From Tatumella sp. JGM91 (GTDB lineage Bacteria > Pseudomonadota > Gammaproteobacteria > Enterobacterales > Enterobacteriaceae), in assembly GCF_018257575.1 (NCBI RefSeq), contig NZ_JAERJP010000002.1, positions 124,001 through 188,000 on the forward strand: 64,000 nt of DNA, written 5' to 3'. The notes beneath the pieces are model-generated. The model was not told the DNA's origin. It did no database searches and saw nothing but the letters and a program-made list of their open reading frames with translations. The stretch's first letter is position 1. Every line of letters begins with the position of its first letter. Positions 1 to 9,344 of the stretch are shown piece after piece. A program made the position numbers and the translations under genes.

Positions 1-651
1 ATCATAAAGAGGAAAAATTTTTGGTATAGTTCCACTCTCAATATGTTTGCAATAATCATTGAAAATAAAACTTAACGCAGGAATTAACTCTTTGATTTCA
101 TCATCAGTATAAGGCTCAGCACTTTTAGTATCATGAGGAAATTTAATAAAGTAGTCATTGCATTTGTTAAAAAGATCTGGATCTAATTGTCTTAATAAGA
201 CTTTAATTGAATTCTGTCTTGAAAGTAGAGTTTTACCTTTAACCCCTTTATTGTAATGATCAACAAGACTTTTGGAATAAAACAAAATAGAACCAATGCA
301 AAATATCTCTTCAAAACCCTGAGCCTCAGACATTCTTATAAATCTAACTAATTCATTGAAAATATTAATTTTAGTTCTATTAGTAGCATCTAAGTAACAT
401 AATATATTAAATATACTGACAACGAGACTCCTCCTATTAGCGTCAACAATATCTGGTTGATTTATTGGTATAGCTACTCTATATCCATCCAGGGGTAAAA
501 TTGGACATCCCCGATACAGTAACCGCTCAAAATTCGCTATTTTACCATTATCAACTATCGTGTGATCACGCATATTAATATTAACTAAATTATCCTCATT
601 GAGGAACGATGGCATCATTGTTTTCCTTGAATTATTTTTTATAAATGCCAT
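1..651 (-). CDS. Second recombinase-like protein of the element (partial, runs off the window)
   Basis: An open frame starts with ATG at 649-651 and continues to the window edge, giving 217 visible residues with no stop. It begins only 2 bases after the stop of the upstream recombinase gene, and its ribosome site (GGAG) lies in that gene's last codons, so the two are probably translationally coupled. I do not recognise the protein with certainty. Near residue 190 it has a segment Y-T-D-D-E-I-K-E-L-I-P-A-L, resembling the start of the catalytic domain of tyrosine recombinases, preceded by a helical region that could be a core-binding domain. A second recombinase subunit of a two- or three-gene set is the best guess. 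It could instead be an accessory protein of the same module. Codon use is AT-rich. Confidence 0.6.
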   Translation of the reverse strand, partial: MAFIKNNSRKTMMPSFLNEDNLVNINMRDHTIVDNGKIANFERLLYRGCPILPLDGYRVAIPINQPDIVDANRRSLVVSIFNILCYLDATNRTKINIFNELVRFIRMSEAQGFEEIFCIGSILFYSKSLVDHYNKGVKGKTLLSRQNSIKVLLRQLDPDLFNKCNDYFIKFPHDTKSAEPYTDDEIKELIPALSFIFNDYCKHIESGTIPKIFPLYD

Positions 652-653
652 AT

Positions 654-1985
654 TTATTCTCCATTATTGAGGATAGAGTCAATTGCTAATTCATGAATCT
701 CATTTGCAGTTAAAATACCGCGTTCACAAAACTTGAGGTAGCCTAATAGAGTTTCTCTATTTTTATGTCCCATAACTGACTGTAGATAATCAAGAACGTT
801 ACCTTCTTTCATCCCTGCATTGAGTAATTCGTTCAATCTTTCTACGGCATATGTAGATCGTAAATTATGAAACTTATGGGAAAAGTTAGGAAATTTGTTT
901 TTCACTAAATTCCTCACCTCTCCCCAGCGAGCATCCAATGTTTTAGAAGCATAGTAATCTCCATTTTGATTTATTAATAAGGGTGGATTTTCTTTTTGCT
1001 CTGGATGAAGAATTTCAAATTTCTTCCTACGCTCTATATATCTTGATGAATTAATATAATCATACAGTTCTTGCATCAACGTAGAAAGAATCTCTACTTG
1101 ACGTACTGTCCCATTTTTCGTTTCAATACCTAATAATGGGTCAAGCAATAATCCCTCAGCACCAATCAGATATTTCCTCTTATTCTGCTCAGGATCTGGT
1201 TTATAAATCCCTTTATTCCTAAGAGTGATAATCTCATTTCTTCTTAATCCAGAATATCTACTCAGCTTAATAGCCAGAAGAAATTCCTCAGATAACACAA
1301 CGAACTTATCTCCATTTTTACTTTTCGATACTCCAATTTTACTAACATTGCATATTAGCTCTACTGACTCCCACTCTATTCTGTTCAGAGGAATAAGCTT
1401 TCTAGGTAATCCAAACTGACTCGTATTATTAGGTAGCTTTAACCTTAAATCAGTTGTATCTACATAAATAAATTTACTGCGCATGTATTCATGTGTGGAT
1501 CCTCTATGTAAACTAACCACTTCATAATTGAAGGGAGGATATCGAAAATTATGTTTTCTCGACAAATAAAATTTATAGAAATTAATTACTACTCTCAGGT
1601 AACTATTAGCTGTACTTCGTGCTAACGCACCCTTTTCGAATATGTTTTTTAGATGTCTCCGAAACATATAAGTTGGACGTTTTCTTAAAGGAGCCGGCAT
1701 ATCATCCCATAAGACATTAATATCACTGAGAAAAGTAAAATAATGTAATAATGCCTGAGCCTGTGTATTGACCTCTTTTTTCCTTAAGTTAACCTTTAAA
1801 TGAATAAGCCAATTATTAACAACATGTATATTATCCCCCTCTTCTGTAAATAAAAGTGGTAATTTACCTATACACAGTCCATCACCTTCAAAATTAACTG
1901 ATAACCCACCAGTGGCAGGACTAATATCTATTTTAATTTTTTGATCGACAACAAAGTTTGGCACTTCCCAAAGAATAAGACTCAT
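654..1985 (-). CDS. Tyrosine recombinase (integrase) of the mobile element
   Basis: A 443-residue site-specific recombinase that would cut and rejoin DNA at the element ends. The catalytic residues of the tyrosine recombinase family are visible in order: Arg in S-G-L-R-R-N-E-I (about 248), a candidate Lys near 290, His and Arg in F-H-N-L-R-S-T (373 and 376), His in M-G-H-K-N-R (407) and the nucleophile Tyr in L-L-G-Y-L-K-F (416). Residues of about 70-145 look like the helical core-binding domain. The N-terminal 60 residues are an extra domain I cannot name. The gene starts 83 bases from the junction with topB and is followed after 2 bases by a second recombinase-like gene. The complete motif set argues that it is active. 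The tandem layout is unlike ordinary prophage integrases. Confidence 0.9.
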   Translation of the reverse strand: MSLILWEVPNFVVDQKIKIDISPATGGLSVNFEGDGLCIGKLPLLFTEEGDNIHVVNNWLIHLKVNLRKKEVNTQAQALLHYFTFLSDINVLWDDMPAPLRKRPTYMFRRHLKNIFEKGALARSTANSYLRVVINFYKFYLSRKHNFRYPPFNYEVVSLHRGSTHEYMRSKFIYVDTTDLRLKLPNNTSQFGLPRKLIPLNRIEWESVELICNVSKIGVSKSKNGDKFVVLSEEFLLAIKLSRYSGLRRNEIITLRNKGIYKPDPEQNKRKYLIGAEGLLLDPLLGIETKNGTVRQVEILSTLMQELYDYINSSRYIERRKKFEILHPEQKENPPLLINQNGDYYASKTLDARWGEVRNLVKNKFPNFSHKFHNLRSTYAVERLNELLNAGMKEGNVLDYLQSVMGHKNRETLLGYLKFCERGILTANEIHELAIDSILNNGE

Positions 1986-2029
1986 CTAATCGTTTACCGT
2001 CAAAATTTCACAATTTCATTGATTATATA

Positions 2030-2063
2030 CGTAACAATCTAATTCAATGGAAACATCGTAACA
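2030..2063. repeat. Short direct repeat at the element end
   Basis: The heptamer CGTAACA occurs at 2030-2036 and again at 2057-2063, 27 bases apart, between the recombinase start and the topB junction. Closely spaced repeats next to a crossover point are typical of recombinase binding sites, so these may be binding sites of the element's recombinase. The repeat is short and could be chance. Confidence 0.3.
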
Positions 2064-2385
2064 GTACCCGATCCGGGTCACCGGCATGGACAACCCGGGT
2101 GGCTTTCTGCAACAGTTCTTCAATAACGCTCAGTTGTCTGGCGACTTCAGGACGGGGCCTGAGTTGCCATTTGTCCGGCACAATTGGCAGATCAGCCAGT
2201 GACCAGCGGGCATAACGGGGGTCATAATTTTCCGGCTGCGCCTGTTCCAGCAAATGACCGACGCACCAGGTGACTGTCTGATCATTCCCGCAGGCAATAA
2301 ACCCTTGACCACGACGGTGCGGTTTAGGTAAAACATCAGCAATAGCCCGCGCAAGACTGGGCTTTTCGGCAATAAACAAACGCAT
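2044..2385 (-). pseudogene. topB: topB 5' fragment (DNA topoisomerase III), interrupted
   Basis: The first 106 residues match the N terminus of E. coli DNA topoisomerase III, a type IA enzyme that resolves chromosome and replication intermediates. The start [10 protein letters not shown] at 2385 is preceded by an AAGGAAG ribosome site. The frame is normal through H-A-G-D-P-D-R (to 2068), where the E. coli protein continues E-G-Q-L-L-V. Here it runs into element sequence and stops after seven foreign residues at 2044. The cut falls in the TOPRIM metal-binding motif, so this piece has no active site. The remainder of topB, if kept, would be at the far end of the element. Whether the cell has another copy cannot be seen. 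Confidence 0.9.
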
Positions 2386-2506
2386 TAACCGTGATCTTCC
2401 TTTGTTAATCCGGGTATCTGTAAAGCTACTTTTTTCACACCGGGGAAGCAGCAGGTATCGCCCGGCAGAATACTCTTCTGAGTGATGCTCCGTGATAAAA
2501 TCACGT

Positions 2507-2537
2507 CCTGACTCAGCCACTGACTGGCTGAATCAGG
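2507..2537. terminator. Imperfect hairpin between ydjA and topB
   Basis: CCTGACTCAGCCA at 2507-2519 pairs with TGGCTGAATCAGG at 2525-2537 with a single mismatch. It lies 30 bases past the ydjA stop, where E. coli has the ydjA-selD boundary, and no strong T-run follows. It may be a weak terminator or a processing stem. Confidence 0.4.
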
Positions 2538-2566
2538 ATAATGCCAGATTCAGGGAGATAACACTG

Positions 2567-3115
2567 TCAGAAATAACTGACAAAAGCGCCAGTATCTTCC
2601 GGCGCGACCGGAGGGGCTTTTAATTGCGGTGTTCCGAGGTAGAGAAAACCGACAATCTGATCCTGCGGACGACAACCGAATCCGTCCCTGACGATCTGGT
2701 GTTCGGTCCATGCGCCGCTGCGCCAGATGCCGTTAAAACCCTGAGCCTGAGCGGCCATCTGCATCGCCATCACCGCACATCCGGCAGAAACAACCTGCTC
2801 CCACTGCGGCACCTTAGGATGTTCTTCACAATGAGCAATAACGGTAATAATCAGCGGCGCACGGAAAGGTGCGTTACGGGCTTTTTCCTGCCCTTTATCA
2901 TCCAGACCGTCCTGTACTGCGGCCGCAGAAAGTAACTGGCTGAAACGTTCCAGTCCCTGCTGCTCTATCAGCACAAAACGCCAGGGTTTAAGCCCGCCAT
3001 GATCAGGTGCACGTAGGCCTGCCTGTAAAATAGTGTCTAACGCTTCCCCTTGTGGTGCTGGTTCAGCCAGTCTGGCCGCAGAGCGGCGCTGTAATAAGAG
3101 TTCCAGAGCGTCCAT
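2567..3115 (-). CDS. ydjA: Putative NAD(P)H nitroreductase YdjA
   Basis: The 182-residue protein is a flavin-dependent nitroreductase-family enzyme, very close to E. coli YdjA (183 residues), the smallest member of the family. Family features visible are the N-terminal [20 protein letters not shown] near 35-45 and the FMN-site stretch [11 protein letters not shown]. The physiological substrate is unknown. It is divergent from sppA, as in E. coli. Downstream, E. coli has selD and then topB. Here only about 180 bases separate ydjA from the topB start and selD is missing. Confidence 0.95.
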   Translation of the reverse strand: MDALELLLQRRSAARLAEPAPQGEALDTILQAGLRAPDHGGLKPWRFVLIEQQGLERFSQLLSAAAVQDGLDDKGQEKARNAPFRAPLIITVIAHCEEHPKVPQWEQVVSAGCAVMAMQMAAQAQGFNGIWRSGAWTEHQIVRDGFGCRPQDQIVGFLYLGTPQLKAPPVAPEDTGAFVSYF

Positions 3116-3287
3116 ATATTTCCCGTAATAAAAAGCAGTGATATGGCTAAGTCTGGCATAACAACGTCTTTTGTAACAGTCTGTCGTGATTTCCTGCTGA
3201 CATTTCAGGCGCTGCTCTTTAGGATGATGCCTGAATGATCAAAACTCAGGCCGGCTTTCTGCCTGCTGACCTATTAATGGAGAAATT

Positions 3288-5153
3288 ATGCGCACATTGG
3301 GGCGATTCATCGTCAGGCTGCTATCGGCCGGCTGGCGGGTATTGAATTTTATCAGGGAGTTCATTCTTAACCTGTTCCTGCTGGTACTGATTGTGGCAGG
3401 TGTCGGCATCTGGATGCAGGTCAGCGGTGGCTCATCTTCTTCAGCGAAAACACTGACCGGCGGTGCATTAAAGCTTGATATCGACGGAACTATTGTCGAT
3501 CAGCCTTCGGCCAATAACCGTCTGGGTAAAATAGGCCGCGAGCTTATCGGTAGCCGCAGTGAAACCCTGCAGCAGAATTCATTGTTTGATATTGTCGATG
3601 CGATCCGTCAGGCGAAAACCGATGATAAAATTACCGGCATCGTACTGGACCTGCGTAACTTTGCCGGCGGCGATCAGCCTTCCCTGCGTTATATCGGTAA
3701 AGCTTTACAGGAATTCCGCGACAGCGGTAAACCGGTTTATGCGTATGGCGATAATTACAGTCAGGCGCAATACTACCTGGCCAGTTTTGCCAGTACTGTC
3801 TACCTGTCGCCTCAGGGTGCGATTGATATTCATGGTATGGCGACCAACAATCTGTATTTCAAAACCCTGCTGGATACTCTGAAAGTCTCTTCACATGTGT
3901 TCCGTGTCGGGACTTACAAATCAGCCGTCGAACCCTTCCTGCGTGACAATATGTCACCGGCCGCCAGAGATGCCGACAGCCGCTGGATAAACCAGTTATG
4001 GGACAGCTACCTGGCGACGGTGGCTGCTAACCGGAAACTGACACCTCAGCAGGTGTTCCCCGGGGCAGATAATCTGATTGCCGCTCTGAAAGCAGACGGC
4101 GGCAATACCGCCACCTATGCCCTGAAAAGTAAACTGGTGGATGAATTGCAGACCCGATCCGCGGTGGATCAGCAACTGATCAAAAAGTTCGGCTGGGATC
4201 CTCAGGAAAATGACTATCGCAGTGTCAGTATCTACAATTATCCGGTCAACGATCCCCACAGCAGCCAGCAAGGAAATATTGCGGTCATTGTTGCTAACGG
4301 GGCAATTGTTGACGGCGAATCTTCGTCCGGTAATGTCGGCAGTGAAACAACCGTCGCGCAAATCCGTGCTGCGCGGTTAAATAAAGCAGTCAAAGCGATT
4401 ATCCTGCGGGTTAACAGCCCGGGAGGCAGTGTCACTGCTTCTGAGGCTATTCGCGAAGAACTGATGGCCGCAAAACAGGCAGGGAAACCGGTCGTTGTTT
4501 CCATGGGCGGTCTGGCCGCTTCCGGCGGATACTGGATTTCAACGCCCGCCAGTTACATTATTGCCAGCCCGACCACCCTTACCGGCTCTATCGGTATTTT
4601 CGGGGTAATTAATACCATCGAAAACACCCTGAGTACGATTGGCGTGCATACGGATGGCGTCGCCACGTCGCCACTGGCTGATGTTTCAATGACCAAAGCC
4701 CTGCCGCAACAGGTTGAGCAGATGATGCAAATCAGTATCGAAAACGGATACAGCAACTTCCTGAATCTGGTCGCTGCATCGCGGCATAAAACCACCGAAC
4801 AGGTTAACCAGATAGCCCAGGGCCATGTCTGGACCGGCAGTGATGCTAAAGCAAATGGCCTGGTGGACCAGTTAGGTGACTTTGATGATGCAGTGAAAAA
4901 AGCCGCTGAGCTGGCACAAATCAAAACCCCGGTCCTGGACTGGTATCAGCAACAGCCTTCATTGTTTGACCAGGTGCTGGATCAGATGAGTGCTTCTGTC
5001 AGTGCGGCGCTGCCAGTCAGTGTCCGTGCCCTGTTACCGGCCCCGCTGGCAGAAGTGATGACCGATATCAGTAAGCAACCGGGAGTCACTGGCCAGACCG
5101 TTGATCCGCAGAATCGTTATGCTTATTGCCTTAACTGTGGCGTATTGAATTAA
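3288..5153 (+). CDS. sppA: Signal peptide peptidase A (protease IV)
   Basis: A 621-residue inner-membrane serine protease that degrades signal peptides left after secretion. E. coli SppA has 618 residues. An N-terminal membrane anchor lies at about 25-45. The two tandem ClpP/crotonase-like domains carry the catalytic dyad, with the general-base lysine in V-G-T-Y-K-S (about 211) and the nucleophile serine in G-G-L-A-A-S-G-G-Y-W (about 411). The start at 3288 follows a GGAG ribosome site. The gene is monocistronic: a divergent ydjA lies upstream and a strong terminator follows the stop. Confidence 0.97.
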   Translation: MRTLGRFIVRLLSAGWRVLNFIREFILNLFLLVLIVAGVGIWMQVSGGSSSSAKTLTGGALKLDIDGTIVDQPSANNRLGKIGRELIGSRSETLQQNSLFDIVDAIRQAKTDDKITGIVLDLRNFAGGDQPSLRYIGKALQEFRDSGKPVYAYGDNYSQAQYYLASFASTVYLSPQGAIDIHGMATNNLYFKTLLDTLKVSSHVFRVGTYKSAVEPFLRDNMSPAARDADSRWINQLWDSYLATVAANRKLTPQQVFPGADNLIAALKADGGNTATYALKSKLVDELQTRSAVDQQLIKKFGWDPQENDYRSVSIYNYPVNDPHSSQQGNIAVIVANGAIVDGESSSGNVGSETTVAQIRAARLNKAVKAIILRVNSPGGSVTASEAIREELMAAKQAGKPVVVSMGGLAASGGYWISTPASYIIASPTTLTGSIGIFGVINTIENTLSTIGVHTDGVATSPLADVSMTKALPQQVEQMMQISIENGYSNFLNLVAASRHKTTEQVNQIAQGHVWTGSDAKANGLVDQLGDFDDAVKKAAELAQIKTPVLDWYQQQPSLFDQVLDQMSASVSAALPVSVRALLPAPLAEVMTDISKQPGVTGQTVDPQNRYAYCLNCGVLN

Positions 5154-5161
5154 AAAATATG

Positions 5162-5189
5162 CAGCCTGAACCCTGTTCAGGCTGTTTTT
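5162..5189 (+). terminator. Intrinsic terminator after sppA
   Basis: A perfect 10-bp stem (CAGCCTGAAC with GTTCAGGCTG, loop of 3) is followed by five T. It starts 8 bases after the sppA stop and separates sppA from ansA. Confidence 0.9.
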
Positions 5190-5256
5190 CATGACAATTA
5201 CTTTTATACTGCCGCCATCCTGTCTTCTGTTTTATTACTACTGACACTGAGTTTTC

Positions 5257-6270
5257 ATGCAGAGAAAAAATATTTATGTCGCCTATACCGGCGGAACCAT
5301 CGGTATGCAGCGTTCCGTTCATGGTTATGTGCCGGTCTCTGGTCATCTGCAACAACAATTGCTGACCATGCCTGAGTTCCATCGTCCTGAAATGCCTGAA
5401 TTTACTATTCATGAATATCAGCCATTAATGGACTCGTCGGATATGACACCGCGTGACTGGCAGGTGATTGCCGATGATATACAGCAAAACTACGACCTGT
5501 ATGACGGTTTTGTGATATTGCATGGTACAGATACCATGGCATTCACCGCATCGGCGTTGTCATTTATGCTGGAAAACCTCAGCAAGCCGGTTATTGTCAC
5601 CGGATCACAAATTCCCCTGGCAGAACTGCGTTCAGATGGTCAGCAAAACCTGCTGAACTCGCTATTTGTGGCCGCGAATTACCCGATTAATGAAGTGTCG
5701 TTATTTTTCAATAATACGCTTTATCGCGGTAACCGTACTACCAAAGCCCATGCCGATGGCTTTAATGCTTTCGCCTCCCCTAATCTGACACCGTTGCTGG
5801 AAGCCGGTATTCATATTCGTCGTTTACACACTCCCCCGGCACCGGCCAGCAGCGGGCCTCTGAAGGTGCATCCCATCGAACCTCAGCCGGTTGGTGTCGT
5901 GACCCTGTATCCCGGCATTTCGGCCGATGTCGTGCGTAACTTTTTACGTCAGCCGGTGAAAGCACTGATCCTGCGCTCTTACGGAGTCGGCAACGCACCA
6001 CAGAACCCGGAGTTTCTGGCCGAACTGCAACAGGCTTCACAACGCGGAATTGTGGTTGTCAATCTGACACAATGCCTTTCCGGCAAAGTGAATATGGGGG
6101 GCTATGCGACCGGTAATGCGCTGGAAAATGCAGGGGTTATCAGTGGTTTTGATCTGACGGTGGAAGCAACCTTAACCAAACTCCATTATCTGCTTTCCGC
6201 CGGTTATTCGCCGCAAGAGATTCGTCAGCTAATGCAGTGTAATCTGCGGGGCGAATTAACTCCCGACTGA
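5257..6270 (+). CDS. ansA: Cytoplasmic L-asparaginase I
   Basis: The 337-residue enzyme hydrolyses L-asparagine to aspartate and ammonia in the cytoplasm. E. coli AnsA has 338 residues. The N-terminal Y-T-G-G-T-I-G-M holds the nucleophile threonine, and L-H-G-T-D-T-M-A near 90 holds the second catalytic threonine with the neighbouring aspartate. L-R-S-Y-G-V-G-N-A-P, an allosteric and core segment conserved in type I enzymes, lies near 240. In E. coli the next gene is pncA. Here pncA is missing and the gene ends at a terminator shared with yeaC. Confidence 0.97.
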   Translation: MQRKNIYVAYTGGTIGMQRSVHGYVPVSGHLQQQLLTMPEFHRPEMPEFTIHEYQPLMDSSDMTPRDWQVIADDIQQNYDLYDGFVILHGTDTMAFTASALSFMLENLSKPVIVTGSQIPLAELRSDGQQNLLNSLFVAANYPINEVSLFFNNTLYRGNRTTKAHADGFNAFASPNLTPLLEAGIHIRRLHTPPAPASSGPLKVHPIEPQPVGVVTLYPGISADVVRNFLRQPVKALILRSYGVGNAPQNPEFLAELQQASQRGIVVVNLTQCLSGKVNMGGYATGNALENAGVISGFDLTVEATLTKLHYLLSAGYSPQEIRQLMQCNLRGELTPD

Positions 6271-6276
6271 GGCAGT

Positions 6277-6302
6277 ACGGATCTGCCTGCCGGCAGATCC
6301 GT
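6277..6302. terminator. Terminator between convergent ansA and yeaC
   Basis: A perfect 11-bp inverted repeat (ACGGATCTGCC with GGCAGATCCGT, loop of 4) lies directly after the ansA stop and 8 bases from the yeaC stop. The T-rich tract beyond it is short, so efficiency is uncertain. Confidence 0.75.
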
Positions 6303-6309
6303 GATATTT

Positions 6310-6591
6310 TCAGTTCAGGGTCAGTCTGACCCTGCTCTCGTCAATACCAAACGCCTGTTTGAGCTGTTGTTTGGTTTTGATCACCATCTCTCCGCCTTTG
6401 CCAATCGACATATGTGCCGGATTATCATTGTGCTGAGCCTGCCATAACATAACCAGCTGCAGACTGTGCTCACGCTGTTGCGGTGTCAGCGCGACGCCAT
6501 CAGGCCACTTTCCGGTTTCAGTCGCGGTCACCAGCCGCTGATAAACGTCCGGTGTCATGCCTGCCAGTAAGGTTTCAAGTGTTTTATTCAT
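6310..6591 (-). CDS. yeaC: DUF1315 family protein YeaC
   Basis: A small 93-residue protein of unknown function matching E. coli YeaC (90 residues). Conserved stretches are the P-D-V-Y-Q-R-L near 15, K-W-P-D-G-V-A-L-T near 28 and the K-Q-Q-L-K tract near 76. It has no signal peptide or membrane segment and is probably cytosolic. It starts 3 bases after the msrB stop, so the two form an operon. That linkage is conserved in E. coli and hints at a shared role, which has not been shown. Confidence 0.92.
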   Translation of the reverse strand: MNKTLETLLAGMTPDVYQRLVTATETGKWPDGVALTPQQREHSLQLVMLWQAQHNDNPAHMSIGKGGEMVIKTKQQLKQAFGIDESRVRLTLN

Positions 6592-6594
6592 CAG

Positions 6595-7005
6595 TTATCC
6601 CGAAGTAACTTTGCCTTGTGGATCAGTAAAATTCAGTGACGCCGAATTGACGCAGTAACGCTCACCGGTTGGCTGCGGTCCGTCCGGGAAAACATGTCCC
6701 AGATGAGCATCACAGTGAGCACAGCGGATCTCAATGCGCTGCATACCATGAGAAATATCTTCCAGGTAACGAATGGCCTGATTATTCACCGGCTGATAAA
6801 AGCTTGGCCAGCCGCATCCTGAGTCGTATTTACTGTCCGAGTAAAAAAGCGGCACATTACAGACCAGGCAATGATAAATCCCCTGTTGCTTGTTATGCAA
6901 CAAAGCCCCGCTGAACGGCGGTTCCGTACCGCGTTGCTGTGTAACATAGTGCTGCATTTCGGTAAGCGCAGGCTGTGAGCCATGGTTTTTATTTTCTGAC
7001 GACAT
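6595..7005 (-). CDS. msrB: Peptide methionine-(R)-S-oxide reductase
   Basis: The 136-residue enzyme reduces methionine-R-sulfoxide in proteins, repairing oxidative damage. E. coli MsrB has 137 residues. The zinc site is visible as two Cys pairs (C-L-V-C near 46 and C-A-H-C near 94), and the catalytic cysteine is in E-R-Y-C-V-N-S-A-S near 118. The start chosen is M-S-S-E-N-K at 7005, which matches the family. An upstream in-frame ATG at 7035 would add ten unusual residues. It is transcribed with yeaC and divergently from gapA. Confidence 0.96.
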   Translation of the reverse strand: MSSENKNHGSQPALTEMQHYVTQQRGTEPPFSGALLHNKQQGIYHCLVCNVPLFYSDSKYDSGCGWPSFYQPVNNQAIRYLEDISHGMQRIEIRCAHCDAHLGHVFPDGPQPTGERYCVNSASLNFTDPQGKVTSG

Positions 7006-7254
7006 TGGACATCCATTGACTGTAAACAAACACAACTATCGACTACTATAACAAACAGGTAACAAAATGGGGCTGGCAATTTGTGCTGATGCCGCTAACC
7101 CCGGCAGTATCACCTGAAACTGTGAGCTATACCTTTTTTTTCGCCCCGCCGCGGACAGGCTCTGCAGCGCGTTCTGATAAGGTAAACTAATCATTTTTCG
7201 GTGTGCAAAGGGCGTCCGATGATTGATCTGCCACAACAATTGACACGATTAAGC

Positions 7255-7282
7255 TTGACGCCTGCAGCGGTTTTTGTAATTT
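7255..7282 (+). promoter_or_regulatory. Candidate sigma70 promoter of gapA
   Basis: TTGACG at 7255-7260 and TAATTT at 7277-7282 are separated by 16 bases and lie about 45 bases upstream of the gapA start. The match is fair. A further TTGACA at 7240-7245 lacks a good partner. In E. coli gapA has several promoters, so more may exist. Confidence 0.4.
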
Positions 7283-7313
7283 TACAGCCAACCTTTTATT
7301 CAATAACCAATAG

Positions 7314-8324
<1,011 letters not shown>

Positions 8325-8353
8325 TCAGCTGCCGCTAACACAGAAACAGCTAT

Positions 8354-8377
8354 GGGCGACTTCGGTCGCCCTTTTTT
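8354..8377 (+). terminator. Intrinsic terminator after gapA
   Basis: A perfect 7-bp GC-rich stem (GGGCGAC with GTCGCCC), a stable TTCG tetraloop and six T lie 30 bases past the gapA stop. This is a classic strong terminator. Confidence 0.93.
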
Positions 8378-8412
8378 CTATTATCAGGGCTATCATTTTT
8401 TGAGGTGAGAAA

Positions 8413-9282
8413 ATGCAGGACACTTTATATAAACTGCCGGTAATCCGTCAGATAACCCCTTATATTTCTCAGCGTCAGAAAGATCAGTTACCACTGATTG
8501 TCGTTAATCATCCTCTGGTACATGCAGTGGTTGCTTTACAAGGTGCCCAGCTGATCTCATGGCAGCCCTCAGGTGAAAAACCGGTGATCTGGCTGAGCAG
8601 TCAGACGCCCTTTAAGACAGGAAAAGCTCTGCGCGGCGGGGTTCCCGTCTGCTGGCCATGGTTCGGGCCAGCCGGTACACCGGCACATGGTTTTGCCCGC
8701 AACCTGTCCTGGACGTTACTGGCCCATGATGAAAATGACCAGGGTGTTATGTTAACTTTCGAACTGAAGCATTCACCACAGACCCTGAAACTCTGGCCTT
8801 ATGAGTTTACCCTGATTGCCCGTTTCAGGCTCGGCCGGCAGTGTGAAATTGAACTGGAAGCTCACGGTGATTATCAGTCCACCGCGGCACTGCACAGTTA
8901 CTTTCAGGTCGCTGATATCAGCGGGGTATCCGTCAGCGGTCTGGGACAGCCATTTACTGATAAAGTGACCGGCAATACACAAGGTGAGCTGACGTCACCG
9001 CAAACTTATCCGGCACGTGTCGATCGCATTTTTACCGCAGCTGATGACTGTAATGTCATTACAGATAGCCGCGGCGAACGTCAGCTGGGCATCTGCCACC
9101 ACAATAAAAGTGACGTTGTCACATGGAATCCGGGGCCTGAATTGTCCTGCAGTATGGATGATATGACGAATGATGGTTATAAAACCATGGTGTGTGTGGA
9201 AACCGCACGGATTTCGGTCCCGATGGTCAGTAAAGCTGATGCCCCTGCCCGTTTAGGCGTCACTTTTCGGGTCAATAAATAA
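8413..9282 (+). CDS. yeaD: Glucose-6-phosphate 1-epimerase (aldose epimerase family)
   Basis: The 289-residue cytosolic protein matches E. coli YeaD (294 residues), a D-hexose-6-phosphate mutarotase that interconverts the alpha and beta anomers. Conserved family segments include the L-R-G-G-V-P-V-C-W-P-W-F-G-P stretch near 78-90, H-G-F-A-R near 97, and V-V-T-W-N-P-G near 236-242 towards the C terminus. It starts behind an AGGTGAG ribosome site just after the gapA terminator, so it depends on read-through or a weak own promoter. The link to gapA fits a sugar-phosphate role. Confidence 0.95.
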   Translation: MQDTLYKLPVIRQITPYISQRQKDQLPLIVVNHPLVHAVVALQGAQLISWQPSGEKPVIWLSSQTPFKTGKALRGGVPVCWPWFGPAGTPAHGFARNLSWTLLAHDENDQGVMLTFELKHSPQTLKLWPYEFTLIARFRLGRQCEIELEAHGDYQSTAALHSYFQVADISGVSVSGLGQPFTDKVTGNTQGELTSPQTYPARVDRIFTAADDCNVITDSRGERQLGICHHNKSDVVTWNPGPELSCSMDDMTNDGYKTMVCVETARISVPMVSKADAPARLGVTFRVNK

Positions 9283-9302
9283 CCTTATAACGTACCGCAA
9301 GT

Positions 9303-9334
9303 AAAAACGGGACTGTGTTGATTGTCCCGTTTTT
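9303..9334. terminator. Bidirectional terminator between yeaD and mipA
   Basis: A perfect 11-bp inverted repeat (AAAAACGGGAC with GTCCCGTTTTT) lies between the two convergent stop codons. It gives a U-run on both strands, so it can end both transcripts. Confidence 0.92.
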
Positions 9335-9344
9335 ATCTGATCAC

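Larger units (their letters stand above)
1..2068. mobile_element. End of an integrated element carrying tandem recombinase genes, inserted in topB
   Basis: The stretch is visibly AT-rich against the balanced composition of all later genes and carries only minus-strand recombinase-type genes. Its right edge is at about 2068: topB reads normally from its start at 2385 down to the codons for G-D-P-D-R and then changes to unrelated AT-rich sequence. About 83 bases separate the edge from the start of the first recombinase, as expected for a recombination gene at an element end. The left end and any cargo are outside the window. Tandem recombinase genes at one end are known for Tn554-like, RIT (recombinase-in-trio) and gamma-mobile-trio elements. 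Assignment to any of these is inference. Confidence 0.85.

Noticed and set aside
7275-7286. TGTAATTTTACA near-palindrome upstream of gapA, recalling a HexR site
   Set aside because: It is only 12 bases and lacks the central spacing of the HexR consensus. hexR is missing from its usual place, and the site overlaps the likely -10.
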